Positions 32,895-43,186 are shown, numbered from the stretch's first letter. The stretch is 64,000 bases of DNA from Poseidonibacter lekithochrous (GCF_018861145.1 NZ_JAHKQT010000038.1:1-64000); one strand, 5' to 3'. The notes: generated by a model not told the origin, from the sequence alone. Numbers and translations are program-made.

Positions 32895-34196
32895 ATGGAA
32901 TTTAACGCAAAAAAAGTTGACGAAGCAAATGCAGTTATATCTGCAACAATCGCAAAAGAGACAATTGAAAAGAACTTAGATAAAGTAGCAAAAGAAGCTG
33001 CAAAAACTATGGATATCCAAGGTTTTAGAAAAGGTAAAGTTCCTGTTGCTGTTGTTAAGCAAAGATATGCTGACAAATTAAGTGAAGACGCTGAAGGTGA
33101 AGCATTAAGAGCTGTATTAGCAAATGGTTTAAAAGAATTAAATATTAAAAATGAAGATTTAGTAGGTGAGCCTTCAATTTCTAAATTTGATAAAAAAGAA
33201 GATGGTTCAATTGATATTGAAGTATCTGTAGCTTGTAAACCAGTAGTTGACTTAGGTGATTATAAATCATTATTACCAGAAGTTGAAGATAAAGCAGTAG
33301 ATGCAAAAGAAATTGATGCAAAAATAGAAGAAATGGCTAAACAATCTGCTCCTTTAACTAAAATTGCTAGAAAAAGAATGGTAAAAGATCAAGATCACGC
33401 ATTAATTGATTTTGAAGGTTTTGTTGATGGTGTTGCATTTGAAGGTGGAAAAGCAGAGAAATTTGCATTACACGTAGGTTCAGGTTCATTTATTCCAGGA
33501 TTTGAAGATCAAGTTATTGGTATGAAATATGACGAGCAAAAAGACATCACTGTTACTTTCCCAGAAGAGTACCAAGCAAAAGAATTAGCTGGTAAAGAAG
33601 CTGTATTTAAAGTAACTTTACACGAAATTCAAGAAAAAGCTGCTGCTGAAATTAATGACGAATTTGCTGCTAAAATGTTACAAGGTGAAGAAAATGCAAC
33701 TGTTGAAACATTAAAAGAAAAATTAGAAGAGCAAATGAAAGCTGAAGCTAAAAATAAATATTATAGAGAAGAATTAAAACCTGCATATTTAGAAACTTTA
33801 GTTGAAAAAGTAACTTTTGCATTACCTACAACTATAGTTGATCAAGAAATTAATCAAGCTTTAAATAACAAAGCTAGAACTATGAGTGAAGATGAAATCA
33901 AAGTTTTACAAGAAGATGCTTCTAAAGTTGAAGAATTAAGAGAAGAATTAAGAGCAGATGCTGAAAATTCAGTAAAAGCTACATTTATCGTTGATGCATT
34001 AGCAAAAGCTGAAAGTGTTGATGTAAGTGATCAAGAAGTTTCACAAGTATTATACTATGAAGCAATGCAAATGGGACAAAATCCTCAAGATGTTTTAAAA
34101 CAATATCAAGAAGCAGGATACTTACCAGCAATTAAAATGTCAATGATTGAAGAAAAAGTTATTACTAAATTATTAGACGAAAAATTAGGAAAATAA
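32895..34196 (+). CDS. tig: Trigger factor (ribosome-associated chaperone, PPIase)
   Basis: 433 aa from ATG 32895 (GGAG 8 nt upstream; TTG at 32892 is less likely). The ribosome-binding signature appears as GFRKGKVPVAVVKQRY (residues ~44-60), the FKBP-like domain spans ~150-240 (DFEGFVDGVAFEGGKAEKFA, GSFIPGFEDQVIGM), and the C-terminal helical arms follow. It binds nascent chains at the ribosome exit. First gene of tig-clpP-def, a common order in Campylobacterota. Confidence 0.96.
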   Translation: MEFNAKKVDEANAVISATIAKETIEKNLDKVAKEAAKTMDIQGFRKGKVPVAVVKQRYADKLSEDAEGEALRAVLANGLKELNIKNEDLVGEPSISKFDKKEDGSIDIEVSVACKPVVDLGDYKSLLPEVEDKAVDAKEIDAKIEEMAKQSAPLTKIARKRMVKDQDHALIDFEGFVDGVAFEGGKAEKFALHVGSGSFIPGFEDQVIGMKYDEQKDITVTFPEEYQAKELAGKEAVFKVTLHEIQEKAAAEINDEFAAKMLQGEENATVETLKEKLEEQMKAEAKNKYYREELKPAYLETLVEKVTFALPTTIVDQEINQALNNKARTMSEDEIKVLQEDASKVEELREELRADAENSVKATFIVDALAKAESVDVSDQEVSQVLYYEAMQMGQNPQDVLKQYQEAGYLPAIKMSMIEEKVITKLLDEKLGK

Positions 34197-34212
34197 ACCT
34201 TTAGGATAAACA

Positions 34213-34797
34213 ATGAGTTATATACCATACGTAGTTGAAAAAAGCGGAAGAGGAGAGAGATCTTACGATATCTACTCTAGACTTCTAAAAGATAGAATCA
34301 TTATGTTAAGTGGAGAAGTAAATGATCAAGTAGCATCAACAATTGTTGCTCAATTACTTTTCTTAGAAGCAGAAGATCCAGATAAAGATATCTACCTTTA
34401 TATAAACTCTCCAGGTGGAGTAATTACTAGTGGAATGTCTATATATGACACTATGAATTATATTAAACCTGATGTTTGTACTATTTGTATAGGACAAGCA
34501 GCTTCTATGGGTGCTTTTCTTTTATCAGCAGGAGTTAAAGGTAAGAGATATTCTCTTCCTAACTCTAGAATTATGATTCACCAACCATCAGGTGGTGCTC
34601 AAGGGCAATCAACTGATATTCAAATTCAAGCAAAAGAGATTCAAAGAATGAAAGATAGTTTAAATGCAATGATTGCAGAACAAACTGGACAAAGTGTTGA
34701 AACTATTGCTAATGATACAGAAAGAGATAACTTTATGAGTGCAACTGAAGCGTGTGCTTATGGTCTTATTGATGAAGTTATTACTAAACATAAGTAG
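34213..34797 (+). CDS. clpP: ATP-dependent Clp protease proteolytic subunit
   Basis: 194 aa, full length. Catalytic Ser in [11 protein letters not shown] (near residue 97), His in [14 protein letters not shown] (near 122), Asp in DTERDNFM (near 171). [27 protein letters not shown] is the conserved N-terminus that gates the chamber. 16 nt after tig with TAGGA upstream. Confidence 0.97.
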   Translation: MSYIPYVVEKSGRGERSYDIYSRLLKDRIIMLSGEVNDQVASTIVAQLLFLEAEDPDKDIYLYINSPGGVITSGMSIYDTMNYIKPDVCTICIGQAASMGAFLLSAGVKGKRYSLPNSRIMIHQPSGGAQGQSTDIQIQAKEIQRMKDSLNAMIAEQTGQSVETIANDTERDNFMSATEACAYGLIDEVITKHK

Positions 34798-34805
34798 ATT
34801 TTAAA

Positions 34806-35324
34806 ATGCTTAGAGAAGTTATAACTTATCCAAATAAACTACTTCGATTAAAATCAGAAGATGTAGTGGAGTTCAATTCAGAACTTCACACTCTTTTAGA
34901 TGATATGTATGAAACCATGATTGACCATGCTGGTGTTGGACTTGCAGCTATTCAGGTAGGAATTCCTTTAAATGTTTTAATAATTTGTTTACCAAATGAA
35001 GAAGATACTCAAAGTAGAGAGAATTTAATAGAAGCTATTAATCCAGTTATCACGCATAAAGATGGTGAGCAAGTTTTTACAGAAGGATGTTTAAGTGTTC
35101 CTGGTTTTACTGAGGATGTTACAAGAGCTCAACATATTATTGTTGAATACTATAACCGAGACGGTGAAAAACAAACAATGGAAACAGATGATTTTCTAGC
35201 AGTTGCTTGGCAACATGAAATGGAACATTTAAGTGGTCATTTGTTTATTGAACATTTATCTTTTATGAAAAGAAAGAAATTTGAAAAAGAGTGGAAAAAA
35301 AGACTAAAAGAACAGAAAAAATAA
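34806..35324 (+). CDS. def: Peptide deformylase
   Basis: 172 aa. All three family motifs are present: GVGLAAIQVG, EGCLSVPG (metal-ligand Cys) and WQHEMEHLSGHLF (HExxH metal ligands). It removes the formyl group from nascent proteins. 8 nt after clpP; the RBS is weak, so it depends on coupling. Confidence 0.97.
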   Translation: MLREVITYPNKLLRLKSEDVVEFNSELHTLLDDMYETMIDHAGVGLAAIQVGIPLNVLIICLPNEEDTQSRENLIEAINPVITHKDGEQVFTEGCLSVPGFTEDVTRAQHIIVEYYNRDGEKQTMETDDFLAVAWQHEMEHLSGHLFIEHLSFMKRKKFEKEWKKRLKEQKK

Positions 35325-35344
35325 ATTAATATTTTTTCTGATTT

Positions 35345-35722
35345 TTAAATTATCTGCAGTTTATTAGACACATTATATATCATTGATAATAGTAATGCAT
35401 TTACTAATATCCAAACTCCCCAGAAAAATATAGCTTCAAATTTTGTAATGAATAAATCTTTATGTAAATATGGACAAGATTTATATGCTACTACTAAATA
35501 GAAAATTACACCAAAAGCAAAAAATATTTCATTCATTGATGAGATAATAATAAGTAAAAATGATAGAAATGGCAAAAATACACTTAATGCAAAAAACTTA
35601 CCATATTTGGGTCTTTTTGTACTTTCATTAAAATATCCAACAGTATGACCACATTTAGGGCATACAGTTCCAAGTCTTTCTAATATTTGGTTTTCACACT
35701 CAGGACATGAAATTAATTTCAT
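35345..35722 (-). CDS. Zinc-ribbon membrane protein
   Basis: 125 aa. The N-terminal ribbon has CPEC and CPKC pairs (residues 6-9 and 20-23), followed by three hydrophobic helices (about 45-60, 65-80, 100-118). Such small zinc-ribbon membrane proteins are common but have no assigned function. It converges on def. Confidence 0.75.
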   Translation of the reverse strand: MKLISCPECENQILERLGTVCPKCGHTVGYFNESTKRPKYGKFFALSVFLPFLSFLLIIISSMNEIFFAFGVIFYLVVAYKSCPYLHKDLFITKFEAIFFWGVWILVNALLLSMIYNVSNKLQII

Positions 35723-35919
35723 ATATAATACTCCGTAAATTAAAATTGAATTTATAAAGTATATTTATACCTTTTTGTAGATTGTATTGATATTAAAAAG
35801 AGTAAACATAGATATAAAATTAAAAAAGAATAAATATGAGTAGCATTTTATTATAATATGAATTATTATTATATTAAATAATTAGATATAATGAATGATA
35901 TTATTAAAAAAGGATTTCT

Positions 35920-37431
35920 TTGAAAATCATAAATTCAGCCTCATTAGATGGAATAGATGCCTTAAGCATATGTGTAGAATCATCTTTTACAAAAGGTTTA
36001 CCTTCATTTACAATTGTTGGCTTAATATCAACAAGTATTCAAGAATCAAAAGATAGAGTAAAATCTGCATTATTAATGAATGATTATAAATTCCCACCTT
36101 TAAAAATAACAGTAAATCTATCTCCTTCTGATATCAAAAAAAAAGGTACACATTTTGATTTAGCAATTGCTTTACAACTTGCTTTATATGATATAAAAAA
36201 AGATGTATTTGCAGGATTTTATGTATTTGGCGAGTTAGGGCTTGATGGAAGTATTAAAGATACAAGCACTATTTTTCCTTTAGTTTTATCTCTTGCTAAA
36301 AATAGTAAAAATATGAAAGTGTTAGTATGTGAAGATAGTGCAAAAAAGATATCAAATATACCAAATATTGAAATATTTGTTGTTAAAAATATTAGTGATG
36401 CAATAGATTTTTTTAATACAGAAGTAAAAGATAAATTTAAATATATATCTAATGAATTAAGCAGTAAAAATATTAAAATAGGTAATCAAACATATTATTA
36501 TGAAGATTCATATTTAGATGATTTTTCTGATGTTTTAGGACAAGATAATGCAAAGTTTGCTGCTTTAATATGTGCTGCTGGCAACCATAATCTAATGTTT
36601 GAAGGTAGTCCTGGCTGCGGCAAGAGTATGATTAGTAAAAGAATTAGATATATTCTTCCTCCTATGAGTTTAGATGAAATATTGGAAAAAGCAAAACTAC
36701 AATCTTTAGATTATAAAAATATAGAGTTTTCAGCTTTAAGAGTATTTAGAAGTCCTCATCATAGTTCTACAAAATCATCTATTTTTGGAGGAGGAAGTAG
36801 CAATGCCAAGGTGGGAGAAATAGCACTTAGCAATAATGGTGTTCTGTTTTTTGACGAATTGCCGCACTTCTCAAAATCAATTTTAGAAGCTCTTAGAGAG
36901 CCTTTAGAAGATAATAAAATATTAATTTCAAGAGTAAATAGTAAAACTGAATATGAAACTAAATTTATCTTTATTTCTTCAATGAATCCATGCCCTTGTG
37001 GTAATCTTCTATCAAGCATAAAACCTTGTAGATGCAATGATGCTGAAATCCAAAGATATAAAAATAGATTATCAGAACCCTTCTTGGATAGAATTGATTT
37101 ATATGTTGTTATGAATGACACATTAAATGACTCTAAAAATATTGTTTCTTCAACTGAATTACATAAAAATGTTTTAAGTGCTTTTGTAAAGCAAAAGATG
37201 CGTGGACAAATAGAATTAAATGGTAAATTATCAGATGTTGATATCAAAAAATATTGTCTTTTAGATGATGAGTCAAATATTTTATTTGAAAATGCAAAAA
37301 TAAATTATCAATTATCTTTTAGAAGTATAAATAAAGTTTTAAAAGTTGCAAGAACGATTGCTGATTTAAACAATAATGAAACTATTACAAAAGATGATTT
37401 ATTGAAGAGTTTAAGCTTTAGGCGTAGATAA
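35920..37431 (+). CDS. comM: ComM/YifB-family Mg-chelatase-like AAA+ ATPase
   Basis: 503 aa, full family length, from TTG 35920 with AAGGA upstream. N-terminal LonC-like domain (SFTIVGLISTSIQESKDRVKSAL, ITVNLSPSDIKKKGTHFDLAIA); Walker A FEGSPGCGKSM near residue 230; Walker B VLFFDELPHF; Cys cluster NPCPCGNLLSSIKPCRC; sensor motif in RLSEPFLDRIDL. ComM helicase promotes branch migration during natural transformation, which fits the transformation-like operon downstream of era. Confidence 0.93.
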   Translation: MKIINSASLDGIDALSICVESSFTKGLPSFTIVGLISTSIQESKDRVKSALLMNDYKFPPLKITVNLSPSDIKKKGTHFDLAIALQLALYDIKKDVFAGFYVFGELGLDGSIKDTSTIFPLVLSLAKNSKNMKVLVCEDSAKKISNIPNIEIFVVKNISDAIDFFNTEVKDKFKYISNELSSKNIKIGNQTYYYEDSYLDDFSDVLGQDNAKFAALICAAGNHNLMFEGSPGCGKSMISKRIRYILPPMSLDEILEKAKLQSLDYKNIEFSALRVFRSPHHSSTKSSIFGGGSSNAKVGEIALSNNGVLFFDELPHFSKSILEALREPLEDNKILISRVNSKTEYETKFIFISSMNPCPCGNLLSSIKPCRCNDAEIQRYKNRLSEPFLDRIDLYVVMNDTLNDSKNIVSSTELHKNVLSAFVKQKMRGQIELNGKLSDVDIKKYCLLDDESNILFENAKINYQLSFRSINKVLKVARTIADLNNNETITKDDLLKSLSFRRR

Positions 37432-37509
37432 AATCAATTTAAGCCTTTATAATCACAATCATGCTATTATCCAAATAATTAAAAAAGCTTTAAAGCTTGA
37501 GGAGAATTA

Positions 37510-38394
37510 ATGACTAAATGTGGTTATGTATCAGTAGTAGGTCGACCTAATGCTGGAAAAAGTTCGTTACTAAATTGGTTAGTTGGTGAAAAAATTGCAA
37601 TGGTTTCACATAAGGCGAATGCTACAAGAAAAAGATCAAATATTATTGTTATGCATGAAGATGATCAAATTGTATTTGTTGATACACCAGGAATTCATGA
37701 AACAGAAAAACTTATAAATAAGTTTATGTTAGATGAAGCGTTAAAAGCTATGGGTGATTGTGATTTAATTCTATTTTTAGCACCTGTTACTGATAAACTT
37801 ACACATTATGAAGATTTTTTAGTAAAAAACAAAAAGAATATAAATCATATTTTGCTACTTACTAAAATTGATAATGTGTCAAATGAAGAAGTTTTAGCAA
37901 AAATGAAAGAATATGAAATTCATGCTGATAAATATCAATCTATTATTCCTGTATCCATTAAAAAAGCTACAACTCATGCAAATATTTTAGATGATGTTGT
38001 TAAACATTTACCAGAACATCCTTATTTATTTGACCCAGAAATTTTAACAACTGAACATATGAGAGATATCTTTAAAGAGTTTATTAGAGAAGCAATTTTT
38101 GAAAATATTTCAGATGAAATTCCTTATGAAACAGATGTTTTAATAAATAAAGTAGAAGAGAAGCCAAAAATTGATGTAATCAAAGCTACTATTATTGTTC
38201 AAAAAGGAACACAAAAGGGTATGATTATTGGAAAAAATGCAGATGCTATTAAAAGAATTGGTAGAGATGCAAGACTTAAAATAGAAAAACTTACAGGAAG
38301 AAAATGTTTCTTAGAACTTTTTGTTTCAGTTAAAAAAGGTTGGACTAAAGATAAACAAGGTCTTAAAGAACTTGGTTATGATGTAACATTCTAA
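37510..38394 (+). CDS. era: GTPase Era
   Basis: 294 aa. G1 GRPNAGKSSL, G2-region ATRKRSN, G3 DTPGIHE, G4 LTKIDN, and a C-terminal KH domain with GMIIGKNADAIKRIGRDAR. It binds 16S rRNA during small-subunit maturation. AGGAG stands 7 nt before the ATG. Confidence 0.97.
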   Translation: MTKCGYVSVVGRPNAGKSSLLNWLVGEKIAMVSHKANATRKRSNIIVMHEDDQIVFVDTPGIHETEKLINKFMLDEALKAMGDCDLILFLAPVTDKLTHYEDFLVKNKKNINHILLLTKIDNVSNEEVLAKMKEYEIHADKYQSIIPVSIKKATTHANILDDVVKHLPEHPYLFDPEILTTEHMRDIFKEFIREAIFENISDEIPYETDVLINKVEEKPKIDVIKATIIVQKGTQKGMIIGKNADAIKRIGRDARLKIEKLTGRKCFLELFVSVKKGWTKDKQGLKELGYDVTF

Positions 38395-38412
38395 AGAGAA
38401 CTCTCTCTTTAG
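38391..38412 (+). terminator. Hairpin at the end of era
   Basis: CTAAAGAGA (38391-38399) pairs with TCTCTTTAG (38404-38412), 9 bp, including the era stop codon. There is no long T tract, so it may be a transcript-end stabiliser rather than an efficient terminator. Confidence 0.5.
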
Positions 38413-38508
38413 ATAGAAAACTTAAAAAAATAAACTAATATAAAATCTTAATAAATATATCTATAAATTATTATAAAGTGTAAGTAAATATTATTAAAAT
38501 GGTTTTAT

Positions 38509-39390
38509 ATGAAAGATATTGCTTTACCTTCAGATATAAAAAGTATAATTGTTGATGTTTCTGAAGAGATTCAAAAGAAAAATCTTTTAAATTTTGTATA
38601 TACTTCTTTAGATCTTAATAATATTGATTACTCATCAAATGACATAATATATTCTAACTTTTTAGAACACTCAAAGCAGTATCAATTTTTTATTTTTTCT
38701 AATAATTTTAAATATATGATAATAGAATTGTTAGATGATGAACATTCAGAAGATTCATCAAATAGTTTTAGATTATATATAGCAAAAAACTTTTTTGTTA
38801 TATATAAAGACTCAAAACTCTATGCATATCAAACTTTAAATCAAGAATATTCAAAAGATGAATTATTAAATTTTATAAGTAAAAGTTTTAATATTACAAT
38901 TTCTGATATTAATGAAATTAGTGATTCAAGTTTGATTAAACTTAGTGAATATACAGAAAATAAAAATCAAATGTTTACTAATATAAATAAAAAAAACAAT
39001 AAAAGTTTTCTTCTTTTTCTTTCTTACTTGCTTTTTTGTATTCTTAGTACGGTACTTTACAAGACTTATGATAATAAAAGTTTTCAAAATGATAAATTAG
39101 AAAGAAATAAAGCCTTAAAAAATGAACATCTTAAAATATCTAAAACGTTAAAGTTTAAGCCTTTTAATACTCGCTATAAAAGATTGATAAATACTGCGAA
39201 TAAATTTAATCTAAAAATTCTTTCCCTTGATTATAATCCTGAAGTTACAAATATTAAATTAAGTACAAAAAAGAAAGAGAGTATATATTTATTTTTAAAT
39301 GAATATCAAAAGAGTTTATTAGGAAATAGTATTGTAAAAGTTGATTCAAAAAATATATTTATTGGTACGATTAATGTTAAGTCAAATTGA
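38509..39390 (+). CDS. Bitopic membrane protein of the secretion/transformation operon
   Basis: 293 aa. A ~160-residue cytoplasmic part is followed by one membrane helix (SFLLFLSYLLFCILSTVLY, ~166-184), then ~105 periplasmic residues with a coiled-coil start. This is the topology of GspL/PilN-type assembly-platform proteins. I cannot match it to a family by sequence. It is the first gene of a run of four overlapping genes ending with GspE and GspF homologues, in the position of ctsR/ctsX-type genes in Campylobacter; that link is by context. Confidence 0.65.
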   Translation: MKDIALPSDIKSIIVDVSEEIQKKNLLNFVYTSLDLNNIDYSSNDIIYSNFLEHSKQYQFFIFSNNFKYMIIELLDDEHSEDSSNSFRLYIAKNFFVIYKDSKLYAYQTLNQEYSKDELLNFISKSFNITISDINEISDSSLIKLSEYTENKNQMFTNINKKNNKSFLLFLSYLLFCILSTVLYKTYDNKSFQNDKLERNKALKNEHLKISKTLKFKPFNTRYKRLINTANKFNLKILSLDYNPEVTNIKLSTKKKESIYLFLNEYQKSLLGNSIVKVDSKNIFIGTINVKSN

Positions 39391-40024
39391 AAATAGCTTC
39401 TTAAAAAGTGAAGCAAAAGTTAAATTACAACTTTTTATACTACCAATTATTTGTATCTATTTTTATTTTTATTTTTTTAATAAGAATGATTTAGTTCAGA
39501 GTAAAAGTAGTAGTTTAAATACTATTAATAGTTTATTAACTAAGAAATTTAATGGTTCTTATTTATCATTAACCAAAGATATTGAAGCTTTTTGTTTATT
39601 AGAAAAAATTAAGCTTAATTCTATAGATTATAATGAAAAAAAACTTTTAATAAAAGGCAAAACTTCATTATCAAAGATTAATAAATTAATATTAAAGCTT
39701 GAATATATCAATAACTTCTCAAAAATAAACTCTTTGAGTATTGAAAAGATAATAAATAAGAATCAATATATATTTCAAATAAGTAGTGAATTTAAAAAAT
39801 ATCATATTAAAGAAAAAATAGTAAGTATAGAAAAAGTGAAGAAAAAAAATGTTGATAAGTTTAAACTAAAAGCTATTATCTCAAATCATGTGTTATTAAA
39901 TAATAAATGGTATGTATTGAATGATAAAATAGGAAAATATAAGATTCAAAAGATTGAAAAGAATCTAGTAGTTTTAAAGTATAAAGACAAAAATATAAAT
40001 TTGAGGCTAAATAAAAATGAATAA
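39374..40024 (+). CDS. Small bitopic membrane protein (GspM/PilO/CtsX-like by position)
   Basis: 216 aa from ATG 39374, overlapping the preceding gene by 17 nt (a TTG at 39341 would overlap by 50). One membrane helix near the N-terminus (LQLFILPIICIYFYFYFF, ~17-34) and a Lys/Asn/Ile-rich periplasmic part with alternating strands and helices. Topology and place directly before the ATPase gene equal those of GspM/PilO-type proteins, and of CtsX, which docks CtsE in Campylobacter. Sequence similarity is too weak to call. Confidence 0.6.
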   Translation: MLSQIENSFLKSEAKVKLQLFILPIICIYFYFYFFNKNDLVQSKSSSLNTINSLLTKKFNGSYLSLTKDIEAFCLLEKIKLNSIDYNEKKLLIKGKTSLSKINKLILKLEYINNFSKINSLSIEKIINKNQYIFQISSEFKKYHIKEKIVSIEKVKKKNVDKFKLKAIISNHVLLNNKWYVLNDKIGKYKIQKIEKNLVVLKYKDKNINLRLNKNE

Positions 40025-41381
40025 TACAAATAATATATTAATTGATTATGATTTATTTTTTATATATACTAAAGAGTATTTTCTTAAAAATAAAATTATA
40101 CCAATAAAAGAAGATGATATTTCTTTAGATTTGTTAGTGTGTAAAGAATCAAATTTAAATAGTGTAAATACTGATTTTAACAAGGTATTAAAATATACTG
40201 AGGTTGATACAAATGATTTACTTTTTTTTCTTAGTTTTTTAGATATAAAAATTGATTTATATACTAATGCTAAAAGTATTATATCTTTACAAAAAGAGGA
40301 AAAGAAATCAGTTGAAAAGTTTCTTCATACTCTAATAAATTTTTCTATTCAAACTAGAACAAGTGATATTCATATTGAAAAATATATAAATACTGTTCTA
40401 TTTAGGTTTAGAGTTGATGGGAAATTAAAAACTTTTTTTGCTTTTCCTAGTGAATTATTAAAGGTTCTTTCTTCATATGTAAAACTCATTTCAAATATTG
40501 ATATAACCCAAACAAGATTACCTCAAGACTCTAGATTCTCAGTTTTTATAAACAATGAAACCTATGATTTTAGAGTTTCTACAATGCCTACAATTGAATC
40601 GGAATCTATTGTTATTAGAATACTTGATAAGAAAAATATAAATAAAAGTATTGAAGATTTAGGCTTATCTTCAAATATTTACTCTATATTAAAAAAATCT
40701 TTAAACTTAACGCAAGGCTTAATTCTTGTTACTGGACCTACTGGAGCTGGTAAGACTACAACTTTATATTCAATTTTACAAGAGTTAAATTCAAGTGAGA
40801 AAAAAATTGTTACGGTTGAAGATCCTGTTGAGTATAAGATAGACTCTATTTCTCAAATTGCAGTAAATAATAAAATTGGATTAAGTTTTGAAATAATATT
40901 GAGGAATATTTTAAGGCAAGACCCTGATATTATATTTATAGGTGAGATTAGAGATAAACTTTCATTAGATATTGCTTTACAAGCATCATTGACAGGGCAT
41001 TTAGTACTTGCTAGTATTCATTCAAATAATAGTGTTGAAACAATCTCTAGACTTATGGATTTAGATGCAGATCCTTTTTTAATTTCTTCAAGTTTAAAAC
41101 TTATACTTTCTCAAAGACTTGTTTTAAACTATTGCAAGTTTTGTGATGCAAAGGGTTGTGAGAAATGTAACTATACAAAATATTATGATAGGTCATGTAT
41201 TGCTGAAGCAATGAAGATAGATGAAAAGATATCTTCAATGATATTTAAAAAAGAAGATATTAATGATATAAGAAAATATTTAAAGAGTATTGATTTTAAA
41301 ACTATTCTTGATGATGGAAAGGAAAAGGTTTCTTCAAAAATAACATCAATAGAAGAAGTTTTAAAAGTAGTGAATTTTTAA
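40017..41381 (+). CDS. GspE/PilB-family assembly ATPase (CtsE-like)
   Basis: 454 aa. N-terminal domain ~1-90, then TSDIHIEKYINTVLFRFRVDG (N2 domain), Walker A VTGPTGAGKTTTLYS, Asp box VEDPVEYKI, Walker B PDIIFIGEIRD, His box LTGHLVLASIHSNN, and the tetracysteine zinc site CKFCDAKGCEKC. The complete set suggests a functional hexameric ATPase that powers pseudopilus assembly. It overlaps the previous gene by 8 nt and its stop shares a base with the GspF gene (TAATG). Confidence 0.93.
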   Translation: MNNTNNILIDYDLFFIYTKEYFLKNKIIPIKEDDISLDLLVCKESNLNSVNTDFNKVLKYTEVDTNDLLFFLSFLDIKIDLYTNAKSIISLQKEEKKSVEKFLHTLINFSIQTRTSDIHIEKYINTVLFRFRVDGKLKTFFAFPSELLKVLSSYVKLISNIDITQTRLPQDSRFSVFINNETYDFRVSTMPTIESESIVIRILDKKNINKSIEDLGLSSNIYSILKKSLNLTQGLILVTGPTGAGKTTTLYSILQELNSSEKKIVTVEDPVEYKIDSISQIAVNNKIGLSFEIILRNILRQDPDIIFIGEIRDKLSLDIALQASLTGHLVLASIHSNNSVETISRLMDLDADPFLISSSLKLILSQRLVLNYCKFCDAKGCEKCNYTKYYDRSCIAEAMKIDEKISSMIFKKEDINDIRKYLKSIDFKTILDDGKEKVSSKITSIEEVLKVVNF

Positions 41382-42574
41382 TGAAAAAATATAAAGTTGA
41401 ATATCAAAGTGATAGTGGAATTAAAAATGTTCTATTTGAGACTAATGATATATCAAAAGAAAAATTGCCCTCAAATATTATAAATATAAAAGAGATAAAG
41501 AAGTTAAATAGCGGAAGTTTTTTTCAAACTAAGAAGACAATAAAAGAAAAAGTTCTAATTAATATTTTTTATGAATTAAATTTGATGTTAGAGTCAAATA
41601 TTACACTAAGTGATGCCTTGGATATTTTAATTAAAAATAGAAAAGATAAGGTAGTCTTAGAGTTTTTACAAACTCTAAAATACTCATTTTCAAGTTCAAA
41701 AAAAGTTTCTCAAGAATTATCAAAGTTTAAGATTAATTATTTAGTCGGATCTTTTTTAGATATTTCACAAAGTAGTGGAAATATAGTTGCAAATATAAAA
41801 GCATTATCTGAATTACTTATTGAAGCACATGAAATAAAAAAGAGTTTTATAAAATCTATTACTTATCCAATAATTTTAATGATAAGTTTTTTTCTTTCAC
41901 TTATTTCAATTTTTTATTTTGTAATACCTAAATTTAAAACTATTTTTGAACAAACTAATGCTGAACTTCCTCTCGCTACACAAATGCTTTTAAATGTTCA
42001 ATATTTATTTGAAAATTATTTAATTATACTTTTGATTATAGTGATTTTTTTAATAAGTTTATTCATTTTTTTCTATAAAAAAGATGAAAATTTTGAATAT
42101 TTTATTCATAAAATTGCTATAAAGAATATATATTTGATAAAAGATATTTACTTAAATATGCAATTATACAAGCTTTTTTTGTTCTTAGATATTATGTTAA
42201 AATCCAAATATGAATTTCATAAGTCGTTAATCTCTTCAAAAGTTTTAATTAAAAACAAATACCTTTTAGATAAAATGTCAATTATTGATAATTTACTACA
42301 AAATGGTAAAGGTATTAGTTTCTCTTTTTCAAAAACAGAAATATTTGATGATATTACTTTAAATCTGATTAATACAGGTGAGGTATCTAATTCGTTAGAT
42401 ATAACAGTTTGTGAAATAAAGAAAATATATAAAAATAGGTTTAATGATAAAATTAATTTATTAACAGCCTTAATTGAGCCATTCTTTTTGGTAAGTATTA
42501 TGAGTTTGATTCTTTGGATTGTACTTGCAGTATTTATGCCAATTTGGGATATGGGTAATATCATAAAAGTTTAA
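41381..42574 (+). CDS. GspF/PilC-family inner-membrane platform protein (CtsF-like)
   Basis: 397 aa with two GspF domains (~60-180 and 260-390) and three membrane helices (SITYPIILMISFFLSLISIFYF near 165, IILLIIVIFLISLFIFFY near 215, MSLILWIVLAVFMPIW near the C-terminus). NIFYELNLMLESNITLSDAL is the usual opening of the first domain. It forms the platform acted on by the ATPase. No pseudopilin, prepilin peptidase or secretin gene is in view, so those must be elsewhere. Confidence 0.92.
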   Translation: MKKYKVEYQSDSGIKNVLFETNDISKEKLPSNIINIKEIKKLNSGSFFQTKKTIKEKVLINIFYELNLMLESNITLSDALDILIKNRKDKVVLEFLQTLKYSFSSSKKVSQELSKFKINYLVGSFLDISQSSGNIVANIKALSELLIEAHEIKKSFIKSITYPIILMISFFLSLISIFYFVIPKFKTIFEQTNAELPLATQMLLNVQYLFENYLIILLIIVIFLISLFIFFYKKDENFEYFIHKIAIKNIYLIKDIYLNMQLYKLFLFLDIMLKSKYEFHKSLISSKVLIKNKYLLDKMSIIDNLLQNGKGISFSFSKTEIFDDITLNLINTGEVSNSLDITVCEIKKIYKNRFNDKINLLTALIEPFFLVSIMSLILWIVLAVFMPIWDMGNIIKV

Positions 42575-42586
42575 AGGAAATATTTA

Positions 42587-43159
42587 ATGGATAAAAATAT
42601 AGAGTTTGAAAATTCTATTAAAAAGATGCTTGAGCATGTAGGTGAAGACGCAAGTAGAGAAGGTTTACTTGATACTCCAAGTCGTGTAAGAAAAGCTTTT
42701 GAGTTTATGTGTAGTGGTTATACTCAAGACCCTAAAGAGATTTTACAAAAAGCATTATTCACTTCAAGTAATGATGAAATGGTTGTTGTAAAAGATATAG
42801 AGTTTTATTCTCAGTGTGAACATCATATGCTACCAATTATTGGAAAAGTGCACGTTGCATATATCCCAAATGGAAAAGTTGTGGGACTTTCAAAAATTCC
42901 TAGAGTTATTGATGTGTTTGCAAGACGTTTACAAATTCAAGAACAATTAACAGAGCAAATTTGTGATGCATTAAATGAACACTTACAACCAAAAGGTGTT
43001 GCTGTTATGATTGACGCAAGACATATGTGTATGGAAATGAGAGGGGTTCAAAAGATTTGTTCAACGACTGTAACATCTGCATTAAGAGGTTTATTTAAAT
43101 CAAATAAAAAAACTAAAGATGAATTTTTATCAATAGTTTCTTCTTCTTTACGTAAATAA
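42587..43159 (+). CDS. folE: GTP cyclohydrolase I
   Basis: 190 aa. Zinc ligands in [10 protein letters not shown] and [10 protein letters not shown], plus the substrate region [27 protein letters not shown]. It forms dihydroneopterin triphosphate for folate (or queuosine) synthesis. 12 nt after the GspF gene with AAAGGAA, so it may be expressed from the same transcript. Confidence 0.97.
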   Translation: MDKNIEFENSIKKMLEHVGEDASREGLLDTPSRVRKAFEFMCSGYTQDPKEILQKALFTSSNDEMVVVKDIEFYSQCEHHMLPIIGKVHVAYIPNGKVVGLSKIPRVIDVFARRLQIQEQLTEQICDALNEHLQPKGVAVMIDARHMCMEMRGVQKICSTTVTSALRGLFKSNKKTKDEFLSIVSSSLRK

Positions 43160-43186
43160 AAAACTAAGAGTCTCTCTTAGTTTTTT
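43158..43186. terminator. Bidirectional terminator between folE and mgtE
   Basis: AAAAAACTAAGAG (43158-43170) pairs with CTCTTAGTTTTTT (43174-43186), a 13-bp stem with a 3-nt loop, with A and T tracts on both sides. It serves both convergent genes. Confidence 0.8.
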
